Shown: positions 20,218 through 28,987 of the stretch, piece by piece
Layout of the letters: each line of letters starts with the position of its first letter
How positions within the stretch are numbered: position 1 is the first letter of the stretch
From: an uncultured Bacteroidota bacterium
GTDB lineage: Bacteria > Bacteroidota > Bacteroidia > Flavobacteriales > Flavobacteriaceae
Reading direction: 5' to 3'
NCBI GenBank assembly: GCA_902598525.1
Contig: CACKBZ010000002.1
Location: 62,001-126,000 of the forward strand
DNA length: 64,000 nt
Notes under the pieces: model-generated
The model's input: the letters and a program-made list of their open reading frames with translations, nothing else
Told to the model about the DNA's origin: nothing
Databases searched by the model: none
Position numbers and translations under genes: made by a program

Positions 20218-21567
20218 ATGATTGACCTCTTTAATGCTATTGAATCCATAATTAACCAAATTATATCTCCCCTTAACTGGGCAATGCTGTTTTTAATAAT
20301 TGGTGGGGGAATTTATCTAACAATTATTTCAAAAGTAAATCCATTAATGAGAATAGTTGATGGATTTAAATTAATGATAAGGAAAGACCCAAATAGTATA
20401 GGGATCTCTAGATTTCAGGCTTTATCAGCTGTACTTGCTGCAACGGTTGGTCTTGGAAATATTTCAGGTGTATCAATTGCAATAAATCAAGGAGGACCTG
20501 GTGTTCTAGTTTGGATGTGGGTAACAGCACTAATTGGTGCTACAATAAAGTTTTTTTCAGCATCACTAGCTGTAAGTATCAGGGAGAAAGATGAGAATGG
20601 AGATTATCTAGCAGGTCCAATGTATTACATGAGTTTAGGTATAAAAAAATGGGGGCGTCCCTTAGCGATATGGTTCTCTGTAGCCGGACTAGTTGGCGTA
20701 CTTCCAGCTTTTACTGCTAATCAATTAACACAATCATATATAGATGTATTAAATCCGAATGAAATTCTCAATATAGGTAATCTTGGTTGGAAACTTCTCA
20801 TTGGAGTAATTTTTACAATCTTAACATCTTTTGTAATTTTTGGTGGTTTAAAATCTATCGTTAAAGTGACGTCAGGATTAGTTCCAATTATGGTAGTTCT
20901 GTATTTTATTCTTGGGATCTATATATTAATTTCTAATATAGGCGAAGTACCATCCACTTTTTATTTAATTTTTAGTGAAGCTTTCAATTTTAATACAATA
21001 GTTCAAGGAGGTTTTTGGGGATTAGTTCTAATAGGCATAAGAAGAGCTGTTTTCTCAAGTGAAAGTGGTGTTGGACTTGCACCAATATATCATGGACAAT
21101 CTTCAACAAAGAAAGGAACAGATGAAGGTCTTGTAGGAATGTTAGGCCCTATTTTAGATACAATATTAGTGTGTACTATAACTGGTTTAATTATCATAAT
21201 AAGTGGGGCATATCTTGAGAGCGATTTAAATGGGATTGTTTTATCTCTAGAAGCTTTTAGGAGATTGTTTTTTGGGTTCGGGGATTATATATTAATAATT
21301 ATGATATCGATTTTTGGAATTTCAACGTTATTTACATACTCTTATTACGGAGTTAAGTGTTATGGATTTTTAACAACACCCAAAAAAGGCAAATATTACA
21401 ATATAATCTATGTTATTGCTATAATTATATCTTCTATTTTAACTGTTGAAATTGTAATCGGACTTATTGATATCGCATTTGCACTTATGGCAATTCCAAA
21501 TATGATTGCAATAATTTATTTATCTAAGATTGTTACTAGAGAAATGAAATCTAGATCTTGGATTTAG
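20218..21567 (+). CDS. Alanine/glycine:cation symporter (AGCS family)
   Basis: FQALSAVLAATVGLGNISGVSIAINQGGPGVLVWMWVTALIGATIKF, GIRRAVFSSESGVGLAPI. Confidence 0.94.
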   Translation: MIDLFNAIESIINQIISPLNWAMLFLIIGGGIYLTIISKVNPLMRIVDGFKLMIRKDPNSIGISRFQALSAVLAATVGLGNISGVSIAINQGGPGVLVWMWVTALIGATIKFFSASLAVSIREKDENGDYLAGPMYYMSLGIKKWGRPLAIWFSVAGLVGVLPAFTANQLTQSYIDVLNPNEILNIGNLGWKLLIGVIFTILTSFVIFGGLKSIVKVTSGLVPIMVVLYFILGIYILISNIGEVPSTFYLIFSEAFNFNTIVQGGFWGLVLIGIRRAVFSSESGVGLAPIYHGQSSTKKGTDEGLVGMLGPILDTILVCTITGLIIIISGAYLESDLNGIVLSLEAFRRLFFGFGDYILIIMISIFGISTLFTYSYYGVKCYGFLTTPKKGKYYNIIYVIAIIISSILTVEIVIGLIDIAFALMAIPNMIAIIYLSKIVTREMKSRSWI

Positions 21568-22997
21568 TCTACATAATTTATAGGTGGAGGTCCTGGATCT
21601 AGAAATGGATCATACTCATACTCACCAATTCTCTCATCGAACTCTCTCTTTATATCATCTCTTAGTCTGCTATCTTTAAATATGTCAACCATAGTCATCC
21701 CAAGAGCTTTTGCAGCGTAAAGCATCCCTTTATGTCCAATTGACATTCCAGAGCTTGCAACAACAGACCATGAATGCCAAGGTACACCTTTAGGTGCAGT
21801 TGTAACATTTAAGCTAACTACTGGAACATTATAGCTTACATCTCCAACATCTGTTGAACCACCTCCAGGACTTTTAAGAGTCTCTCTTAATGATCTTATC
21901 TTACCGTCAATGCCAATTTTAGGTTTCCCATTATTTCTTTGCATTTCAAGAGCAAAATCAATTTCTTCTTGAGTATATTGTATATCTCCTAGGGCTTCGA
22001 GGTTTTTTTGCATAGCAGCCCCTCCTGTTCTATTTGGAAGAAGATCATGAATTCCTGATATTAAGGAAACTTTATGTTCAACGTTAGCCATTATAGCTGC
22101 TCCTCCAGCCATTTTTCTGACATGATCATAAACAGGTTGTAAACCTTCTTTTGTAATATCTCTTACTCTAACCCAAATCCTAGAATAATCTGGAACAACA
22201 TTAACGACTTGACCAGCATCCTGAATATGATAGTGCATCCTTACAGAAGGCTGAACGTGCTCTCTATATGCATTGATTCCAGAAGTATAAAGTTCTAATG
22301 CATCGTTTGCTGCTCTTGCATTCCATGGATCCATTGAGGCATGTGCAGACTGTCCAGTAAATTCAACCATAAAGTCAACAAGTGCAAGTGAAGGCTGAAC
22401 ATTTGCCTCTGTTTTATCAGCTGGATGCCAATCCATACATATATCAACATCATCAAAAACCCCTTCTCTAATCATCCATAGTTTGCCAAAAAACTTTTCT
22501 TCAGCGGGTGTCCCAAAAAATTTTACAGTTCCTTCAATAGAGCCTTTTTCAATTAATTCTTTTATGGCGATAGCAGCACCTAAACTGGCAGTTCCAAATA
22601 AATTATGTCCACAGCCATGACCAGCTCCTCCCTCAATTAATTCATCTCTGTAGGGAGCAGTTGTTTGTGAAAGGCCTGGCAGGGCATCAAATTCTCCAAT
22701 AATACCAATTACTGGTTTTCCTTTACCATACGAGGCTGTAAATGCTGTTGGCATACCTGCAAGTCCTCTTTCAATTGTTAAACCGTTTGCCTCTGCATAC
22801 TCAATCAAATATTCAGCAGATTTATCTTCTCTAAACGCTACTTCAGCAGCTTCCCAAATTTTATTACTTAATGAGGTTAGTTCTAGTGTTTTTTCCTCTA
22901 TTGAATTTAATAAGTCTTTCTTTAATTTATTTACACTCTGAGAGTTCAACAAAAAAGTTGAACCAATAACAAATACTATAGATAGGAGGTTTTTCAT
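21564..22997 (-). CDS. M20-family amidohydrolase (AbgB-like), exported
   Basis: Signal peptide; GIIGEFDALPGLSQ, GAGHGCGHNLFGTASLGAA, SPGGGSTDVGDVSYNVPVV. Confidence 0.9.
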   Translation of the reverse strand: MKNLLSIVFVIGSTFLLNSQSVNKLKKDLLNSIEEKTLELTSLSNKIWEAAEVAFREDKSAEYLIEYAEANGLTIERGLAGMPTAFTASYGKGKPVIGIIGEFDALPGLSQTTAPYRDELIEGGAGHGCGHNLFGTASLGAAIAIKELIEKGSIEGTVKFFGTPAEEKFFGKLWMIREGVFDDVDICMDWHPADKTEANVQPSLALVDFMVEFTGQSAHASMDPWNARAANDALELYTSGINAYREHVQPSVRMHYHIQDAGQVVNVVPDYSRIWVRVRDITKEGLQPVYDHVRKMAGGAAIMANVEHKVSLISGIHDLLPNRTGGAAMQKNLEALGDIQYTQEEIDFALEMQRNNGKPKIGIDGKIRSLRETLKSPGGGSTDVGDVSYNVPVVSLNVTTAPKGVPWHSWSVVASSGMSIGHKGMLYAAKALGMTMVDIFKDSRLRDDIKREFDERIGEYEYDPFLDPGPPPINYVD

Positions 22998-23057
22998 TAG
23001 TTAAAAATTTAGAGTTTTATTATGATAGTAATTTACAAATAATATTTATTTTAGAAT

Positions 23058-23507
23058 ATGAGATTATTTAAGGATGTAAAAGGGAATAATATAGACCCAG
23101 TAAACCATACTTTGTCAATATTAAAAAACTATCCTCATGCTAAAATTCATATTGGATCTGATTCTCAAAATATAGGGAAAAAAACTAATTATACCAGTGT
23201 TATTGCTTATAGGCTAGGTACGAGAGGAGTCCATTATATTCTTAGCAAATCATCCTGCGATGTTATAAACGACATGTGGAAAAGACTTTGGCTAGAAGCT
23301 GAATATAGTATTAAGGTTGCAGAGTGGTTAACAAAGCAAGTCAGTGTTCAAGTAGAAATTGATATGGATTATAACTCTGATGAAAATCACAGATCAAATA
23401 AATTAATATCTGCAACTAAAGGTTGGGCAAACTCACTAGGATATAAAGTAAATGTAAAACCAAATAATCAAATTGCCACAAGAGCAGCCGATCACCATTG
23501 TAAATAA
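23058..23507 (+). CDS. RNase H-like YkuK/DUF458 family protein
   Basis: HIGSDSQNIGKKTNYTSVIAYR...VQVEIDMDYNSDENHRSNKLISATKGWANSLGYKVNVKP. Confidence 0.78.
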   Translation: MRLFKDVKGNNIDPVNHTLSILKNYPHAKIHIGSDSQNIGKKTNYTSVIAYRLGTRGVHYILSKSSCDVINDMWKRLWLEAEYSIKVAEWLTKQVSVQVEIDMDYNSDENHRSNKLISATKGWANSLGYKVNVKPNNQIATRAADHHCK

Positions 23508-23508
23508 A

Positions 23509-24543
23509 TTATTTCAATAGTTGATTAAAGATTTTATCTCCACCATATCTAATAACATCCGTTGACGGAAGTCCAGTATTTGCCTCCACTTTCTTTATAA
23601 TTTCAAGAGCATCGTCATTCTCCATTTGAACAGTATTTAATGCAACTCCAATTACTTTGGCATTAGGATAGGTGTCAATTACTGATGAAAGCTGCTCATT
23701 TAATTCAATAAACTTTTTCAAATCTGGTATTAAAATATTATTTAATGATCTAAGAGAGTTATTCCTAGCAATATGGCATAATATCATGTGAGTAGGGCAT
23801 GTTCCCCTCATCAAGGGCAAAGTAGCTGAGCTACCTGGATGAAGAATTGACCCTTGACCCTCAACTATCACAACATCTTTATCTTTTTGATCTAAAACTG
23901 CAGACTCAACTGCACCACATGCATGGTCCAATTTATAAGCATCAAGTGGAATTCCTGAGCCTGTAATTGTTATTCCAACTTGACCTGTTGCAACAAATCC
24001 AACATTTACACCCTTGTTTATTAAATATGAATAAAGTTCAAGTCCAACAGTCATTTTTCCTGCAGCCATATCAGTTCCAATCATTAACACCCTTTTATTT
24101 GATAAATTGGACGCCTTAGATGAACCGATTTTGGGAGTAAACTGAGGAACTCTTGTATCCCATATCCATTGTTCTTTGTTCACTATATATTTTGAAAAAT
24201 CTGGATTAATTTGATCATGTAGCCCGTTTATTATGCACATTCCCATTTCTAAAGATTCTTTAATGAATGGATCCCAAGATTTTGGTCTAATTCCACCAGA
24301 AGTCAAAACACCAAGAAGAATAACATTAGCACCTAATTCACTAGCATCTTTTAAACTATTAACAATTGGAATATCTTTTTTAATAATTGATACATCAGAA
24401 ATTTTTTTTCCTTTATAAACCGAGTCAATAACACAAACAATGTCATTATTTAAATATCTTAATGCACTGATACCCATTTTACCAAAATCATCATCAATAG
24501 AGGCCTCCATCCAAATCGCAATTTTATCATTGGGCTTAAGCAT
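23509..24543 (-). CDS. dgcN: DUF1611 family protein, DgcN-like (D-glutamate N-acetyltransferase family)
   Basis: RVLMIGTDMAAGKMTVGLELYSYL (P-loop-like), GFVATGQVGITITGSGIPLDA, VIVEGQGSILHPG; overlaps the adjacent enolase-superfamily racemase by 8 nt. Confidence 0.72.
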   Translation of the reverse strand: MLKPNDKIAIWMEASIDDDFGKMGISALRYLNNDIVCVIDSVYKGKKISDVSIIKKDIPIVNSLKDASELGANVILLGVLTSGGIRPKSWDPFIKESLEMGMCIINGLHDQINPDFSKYIVNKEQWIWDTRVPQFTPKIGSSKASNLSNKRVLMIGTDMAAGKMTVGLELYSYLINKGVNVGFVATGQVGITITGSGIPLDAYKLDHACGAVESAVLDQKDKDVVIVEGQGSILHPGSSATLPLMRGTCPTHMILCHIARNNSLRSLNNILIPDLKKFIELNEQLSSVIDTYPNAKVIGVALNTVQMENDDALEIIKKVEANTGLPSTDVIRYGGDKIFNQLLK

Positions 24544-25585
24544 AATTTTCAGTTTTTAACTTTGAACCATGTCCTGGTTTATTATTAATCATTGTAACTC
24601 CATTAACCATTGAGCATCCCTCACTTGGGTCTGGATCTAAATTATAATGAGAATCTAGATCAACATAATCTATAATTCCTGAAATTGATGCACCAGCTGA
24701 AATACTAACTGAAGATTCACTCATACACCCTATCATTGTTTTTAAATTATGTGATTTTGCAACATTTAATATTTTAATAGCTTCAGTTATTCCACCACAT
24801 TTCATAAGCTTTAAATTAACACCGTCAACATAATGATAATGTCTAGAAACATCCTCTGAAAATCTACATGATTCATCTATGAATATAGGAAGAGGCCTCC
24901 CTTCAAATAGGTATTTAAGTTTATCCTCATCACCCTCAACTAAGGGCTGCTCTATATACTCTGCTTTTCTCTCTGATAACCATTTCATCATAATTTTTGC
25001 TTCTTCTAAACTCCACCCACCATTTGCATCAACTCTTATAGAAATGTCTGAATTTTTTGTTGAGTCCAATACTTGAGAATAAATTAATTTATCATATTCT
25101 ATACCATCTGGGGAACCTAATTTAATTTTTAAAGCCTTCACTTCGGGATTAGAAATAATAATTTCAACTCTTTCTTTGATAAGTTCCGGTGGATTAATAC
25201 CAATTGTTAATGAAGTAGGTGTCTTTGGACATGGAAGTCCAAGAAATTGGTATAATGGCATTTGTGCTTTTTGCGCGTGCCAATCCCACAAAGCAATATC
25301 AAGGGCGGCATAAGCACATGGTGGAATATTTAAATCTTTACTCCTTTTATGTATCTCATAAATAGATAAATTATCTAAATCTGAGTCAATTAACTTTTTT
25401 AATGCATCTTCAACTTCAAATGAACTAGCTGCTCCTTCATTTAGGCCTGGTGCTGACTCTCCCCAAGAAGTAATGCCATCTTTAGTTAGCTCAACAAAAA
25501 TGTTTTGAGAATTCGAATGAATCCCTCTACTAATTTGAAGTGGGTATTTTTTTTTGAGATTAACCTTATGAAGATTTATTATCAT
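24536..25585 (-). CDS. dgcA: Enolase-superfamily epimerase/racemase, DgcA-like (dipeptide epimerase fold)
   Basis: GESAPG, ALDIALWDWHAQ, LKIKLGSPDG, RVDANGGWSLEEA, YIEQPLVEGDEDKL, FIDESCR, VNLKLMKCGGITEA, GCMSESSVSISA. Confidence 0.8.
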   Translation of the reverse strand: MIINLHKVNLKKKYPLQISRGIHSNSQNIFVELTKDGITSWGESAPGLNEGAASSFEVEDALKKLIDSDLDNLSIYEIHKRSKDLNIPPCAYAALDIALWDWHAQKAQMPLYQFLGLPCPKTPTSLTIGINPPELIKERVEIIISNPEVKALKIKLGSPDGIEYDKLIYSQVLDSTKNSDISIRVDANGGWSLEEAKIMMKWLSERKAEYIEQPLVEGDEDKLKYLFEGRPLPIFIDESCRFSEDVSRHYHYVDGVNLKLMKCGGITEAIKILNVAKSHNLKTMIGCMSESSVSISAGASISGIIDYVDLDSHYNLDPDPSEGCSMVNGVTMINNKPGHGSKLKTENYA

Positions 25586-25603
25586 CTTGAATAGAATGAT
25601 AAT

Positions 25604-25948
25604 CTAAGATAATAGTTTTCCCTTATTTTTTTCCTTAAAGGCATCAAGAGTTTCCCTCTTATAAATGGGAGTTCTATTTCTTCTGGTAATCCATTTTAAC
25701 TTACCATTTAAGTGATATCTTGTTAAAGTGCTTTCGCTTATACCAATATATTTAGCAGCCTGTTTTCTAGGAAGATAATTTATATGCTCTGGAATTTTGG
25801 AAATATCATATGAAGAGGAGGAAATCTCAAGGTAACTTCTTTCAATTTCTACATCTTCTTTTTTGACTCTTCTACCATTAACATAAACAGATCTCACCCC
25901 GCTTGGGAAGTTATCAATTTGATCTTGTTCTATCCAACTTTTGTACAT
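25604..25948 (-). CDS. Helix-turn-helix (excisionase/MerR-like) DNA-binding protein
   Basis: LPRKQAAKYIGISESTLTRYHLNGKLKWITRRNRTPIYKRETLDAFKEKNKG is an HTH_17-like domain. Confidence 0.75.
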   Translation of the reverse strand: MYKSWIEQDQIDNFPSGVRSVYVNGRRVKKEDVEIERSYLEISSSSYDISKIPEHINYLPRKQAAKYIGISESTLTRYHLNGKLKWITRRNRTPIYKRETLDAFKEKNKGKLLS

Positions 25949-26257
25949 GTGATTTTAAATTGGCTTACTACTTAAATTTTAGATAGCCAGTAAAGATATA
26001 AAAAAATATTATTTTTTGTATTTATCTATAAATTAATCGTTTACGAAAAACCAAATTATTGTTTTTTCAACTTCTTTTAGAAATAAGTTTACTCAATATT
26101 CATACTTAATAAATTTATTATTACTGAAATTGTTTTCTCTGAAAAAACTATTTCTATAAATAAATATTAAACATACAGTAATTAAAAAATTCGAATAAAC
26201 AAGTTGTGATTTATGCTTTAGAAATTCTGATTTTTGTAAATTTAAATATATAATCAG

Positions 26258-26749
26258 ATGAGAAAAATATTTGTTTTAACGTTATTTAATTTTTTATTAG
26301 TTAGTTGTAACTCAAATAAATCAATTAAAGAAGATTTATCTGATTTAGAATCGTTACAGACTAAATCCACATTTGTAGATTTATATGAAAATAATTTAGA
26401 TTTATCAGAATTTAAACAAGGTAAAATTGTAATTAGCTATTGGGCTACATGGTGTGCCCCATGTATAAAAGAAATGCCCAGTCTAAAAAGAGCTGAAAAA
26501 ATATTAAAGGAGTATGGGTACACTTTTTTATTAGTTTCTGATGAAACAATTTCAAAAATTTCTAGATTTAAAGAAGAAATGAATTTTGACTTCAATTTTT
26601 TGAAATCCAGCAAATCATTTGAAACACTTGGGATATATTCTATGCCCACATCTTACATTTTTGATGAAACAGGAAAAATAGTTGAAACTATTGTTGGTGC
26701 AATTGAATGGGATTCTGTAGAAATGATAAATAAACTAAAAATGCTCTAA
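26258..26749 (+). CDS. TlpA/ResA-like thioredoxin-fold lipoprotein
   Basis: LFNFLLVSC lipobox; GKIVISYWATWCAPCIKEMPSLKRAEKIL with a CxxC active site; MPTSYIFDETGKI. Confidence 0.9.
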   Translation: MRKIFVLTLFNFLLVSCNSNKSIKEDLSDLESLQTKSTFVDLYENNLDLSEFKQGKIVISYWATWCAPCIKEMPSLKRAEKILKEYGYTFLLVSDETISKISRFKEEMNFDFNFLKSSKSFETLGIYSMPTSYIFDETGKIVETIVGAIEWDSVEMINKLKML

Positions 26750-26750
26750 T

Positions 26751-27950
26751 ATGAAAAAGTGGACACCATACCTACTCTTATTATTTATTTTCTCTTGTTC
26801 ATCAAAAGATGTTGTAATAGAAGAAGTCTCTTTCTTATATGATAAAAGTAATGCTCAACCTAGTTTAGTTTCTAATAATGGTAACTTATCATTAACATGG
26901 ATTTCCAGTGATCAGGATATGAATGCAAATTTAAATTTTCGACAATTTATAGATGACAAATGGACTGATTCAAAAACATTTGCCAATGGTTCTGACTGGT
27001 TTGTTAATTGGGCAGATTTTCCAACTCATGCTATTAGTGGAGATCGAATTCTAACCAGCTACCTTAAAAAATCTGCTTCCGGCACATATACTTATGATGT
27101 TTTTTTAAACCTTCGGGATTTATCAGGAGATAAAATTAAGGAGGATTTTATATTAAATACAGACGGTTTCAAAGCTGAACATGGTTTTGTAAGTATAGTT
27201 GCTAAAGATAAAGCAGGATTTTTTGTTACTTGGTTAGACGGAAGAAATACTGTAGAAAAAAATTTAGAGGGAAACCCAAAGCCAATGACCATTAGATTTG
27301 CAGAAATTACAAATGCTGGGGATATAATAAATGAAACCGAACTAGATTCAAATGTTTGTGACTGTTGCCAAACGTCAATAACACATACTGATAAGGGCCC
27401 ATTAGTTGTCTATCGAGATAGAAGCGAGAAAGAAGTTAGAGATATATATATGACCCGAAATATAGATGATGTTTGGGAGGCTCCAACTCCAGTTCACAAC
27501 GACGGATGGGTAATATATGGGTGTCCAGTAAATGGTCCAAAGGTTGTCTCCTATGAAAACAATATAGCTGTAAGTTGGTTTACTGTTTCTGATGCAAAAC
27601 CAACTGTTAATCTTTCATTTTCTAGATTTTATGGAGCATCTTTTGATGAACCAATAAAAATAAATGATCATAATGCGATAGGAAGAGTTGATGTAGCTTT
27701 TTTAAATGAAAAAGAAGTGATAGTAAGTTATATGGAAGGTGACGATGATGGGACATATTTAAGAATAAAAAAAGTTTCCCTAGATGGGAAAGTTTCAGAG
27801 CCAATAACCATTTCAAGAATTGATGGTGGAAGAAGTACAGGAGTACCTCAACTAGAGATACTAAATGATGAAATATTTATTGTTTGGACTGTCTCTGAAG
27901 ATGAAATTAATCAATTAAAAACTGTAAAGCTTAGCTCTGCAAACATATAA
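26751..27950 (+). CDS. Lipoprotein, predicted beta-propeller (BNR/sialidase-like), with CDCC motif
   Basis: LLLFIFSC lipobox; repeated beta-blade-like segments; NVCDCCQTSITH (CDCC codons at 27357-27368) and VIYGCPVNGP. Confidence 0.72.
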   Translation: MKKWTPYLLLLFIFSCSSKDVVIEEVSFLYDKSNAQPSLVSNNGNLSLTWISSDQDMNANLNFRQFIDDKWTDSKTFANGSDWFVNWADFPTHAISGDRILTSYLKKSASGTYTYDVFLNLRDLSGDKIKEDFILNTDGFKAEHGFVSIVAKDKAGFFVTWLDGRNTVEKNLEGNPKPMTIRFAEITNAGDIINETELDSNVCDCCQTSITHTDKGPLVVYRDRSEKEVRDIYMTRNIDDVWEAPTPVHNDGWVIYGCPVNGPKVVSYENNIAVSWFTVSDAKPTVNLSFSRFYGASFDEPIKINDHNAIGRVDVAFLNEKEVIVSYMEGDDDGTYLRIKKVSLDGKVSEPITISRIDGGRSTGVPQLEILNDEIFIVWTVSEDEINQLKTVKLSSANI

Positions 27951-27953
27951 AAT

Positions 27954-28841
27954 TTGAAAAATTATCTCTTTTTAACACTACTGATAATAAATGGCTGTAC
28001 AGAGATTGAAAAAGATCAAAATTTTGATTCAGTAAAAATCATTGAGACAATTGTTTTACCAAAAATTATAAATGAAACATCTGGATTAGAAATTTTTAAT
28101 GATGTCTTTATCACTCATAATGATTCTGGAGGAGAGCCTAGTTTATATTTTTTTAATCTTAGTGGTGAGATCATAAATTCAATCAAAGTAGAGAAAGAAA
28201 ATTTCTGGGAAATTTATAACAATGACTGGGAGGATATAACAGCTGACGAAGATTATATATACATTGCGGACACAGGAAATAATTTCGGTACTAGAGACAA
28301 TCTAAATATCTTAAAACTAAAAATAAATGATTTTAGCATTGATGATAAAATTGATATTTTTTATTCTGATCAAAAGTCCTTTTTTCCTTCTTTTAAACAT
28401 AAATATGATGCAGAGGCCTTGTTGATCATTCAAGATAAAATAGCTCTGTTTTCAAAAGATAGAGACTCTTTATACACTGATCTTTATTTAATTGATGAAA
28501 AAGTAAAAGGGCAACAAGGCTTATCTAGTTTTGCAAAATATAATGTTAATACATTGATAACTGGTGGAGACTATGATAACGATACTGGTATTTTAGCTTT
28601 GGTAGGTTACTCGTCTAAAAGAAACTTTTTTTTAAATTTCCTTAGAGATGATCAATATTTAATCTTATTCAAAGATTTTAATATTAATAACCCAAGAAAT
28701 AACTCATTTAAAAAGTACAAAATACCAATTGAAAGAGCTCAAATAGAATCTATAAAAATTATAAACGAAAATATGTTTTGGGTAACTTCGGAAGATGAGG
28801 GAATTGGAAACCCATATATGTACAAAATAGAGCTAAATTAA
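27954..28841 (+). CDS. Lipoprotein of unknown function, predicted beta-propeller
   Basis: TTG start; MKNYLFLTLLIINGC lipobox; SGLEIFNDVFITHNDSGGEPSLYFFNLSGEI...NDWEDITADEDYIYIADTGNNFGTRDNLNI. Confidence 0.68.
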   Translation: MKNYLFLTLLIINGCTEIEKDQNFDSVKIIETIVLPKIINETSGLEIFNDVFITHNDSGGEPSLYFFNLSGEIINSIKVEKENFWEIYNNDWEDITADEDYIYIADTGNNFGTRDNLNILKLKINDFSIDDKIDIFYSDQKSFFPSFKHKYDAEALLIIQDKIALFSKDRDSLYTDLYLIDEKVKGQQGLSSFAKYNVNTLITGGDYDNDTGILALVGYSSKRNFFLNFLRDDQYLILFKDFNINNPRNNSFKKYKIPIERAQIESIKIINENMFWVTSEDEGIGNPYMYKIELN

Positions 28842-28844
28842 AAA

Positions 28845-28925
28845 AAACGCTCCTAACAAAACCAATTAACAAAAATTCAAAATTAACCTAGCTAAAAAAG
28901 GACTAAAAATGACCTAGGAGCGTTT
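28845..28925. other. Long-range perfect inverted repeat in a convergent intergenic region (possible RNA stem / bidirectional 3' end signal)
   Basis: aaacgctccta (28845-28855) and taggagcgttt (28915-28925) are exact reverse complements, 59-nt spacer. Confidence 0.7.
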
Positions 28926-28987
28926 GTGAATCAACATCATAAATTTAAGTTTAAAAATTGTAGTATTTTTTTAAAGAAAAGTTAAAA

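Noticed and set aside
26751-27950. Annotation as a true sialidase
   Set aside because: Only fold-level BNR-like resemblance; no clear Asp-box repeats or catalytic Arg triad could be assigned, and the CDCC motif points elsewhere.
28845-28925. Canonical intrinsic terminator call
   Set aside because: The 59-nt loop and lack of a T-run after the right arm do not fit a standard terminator.
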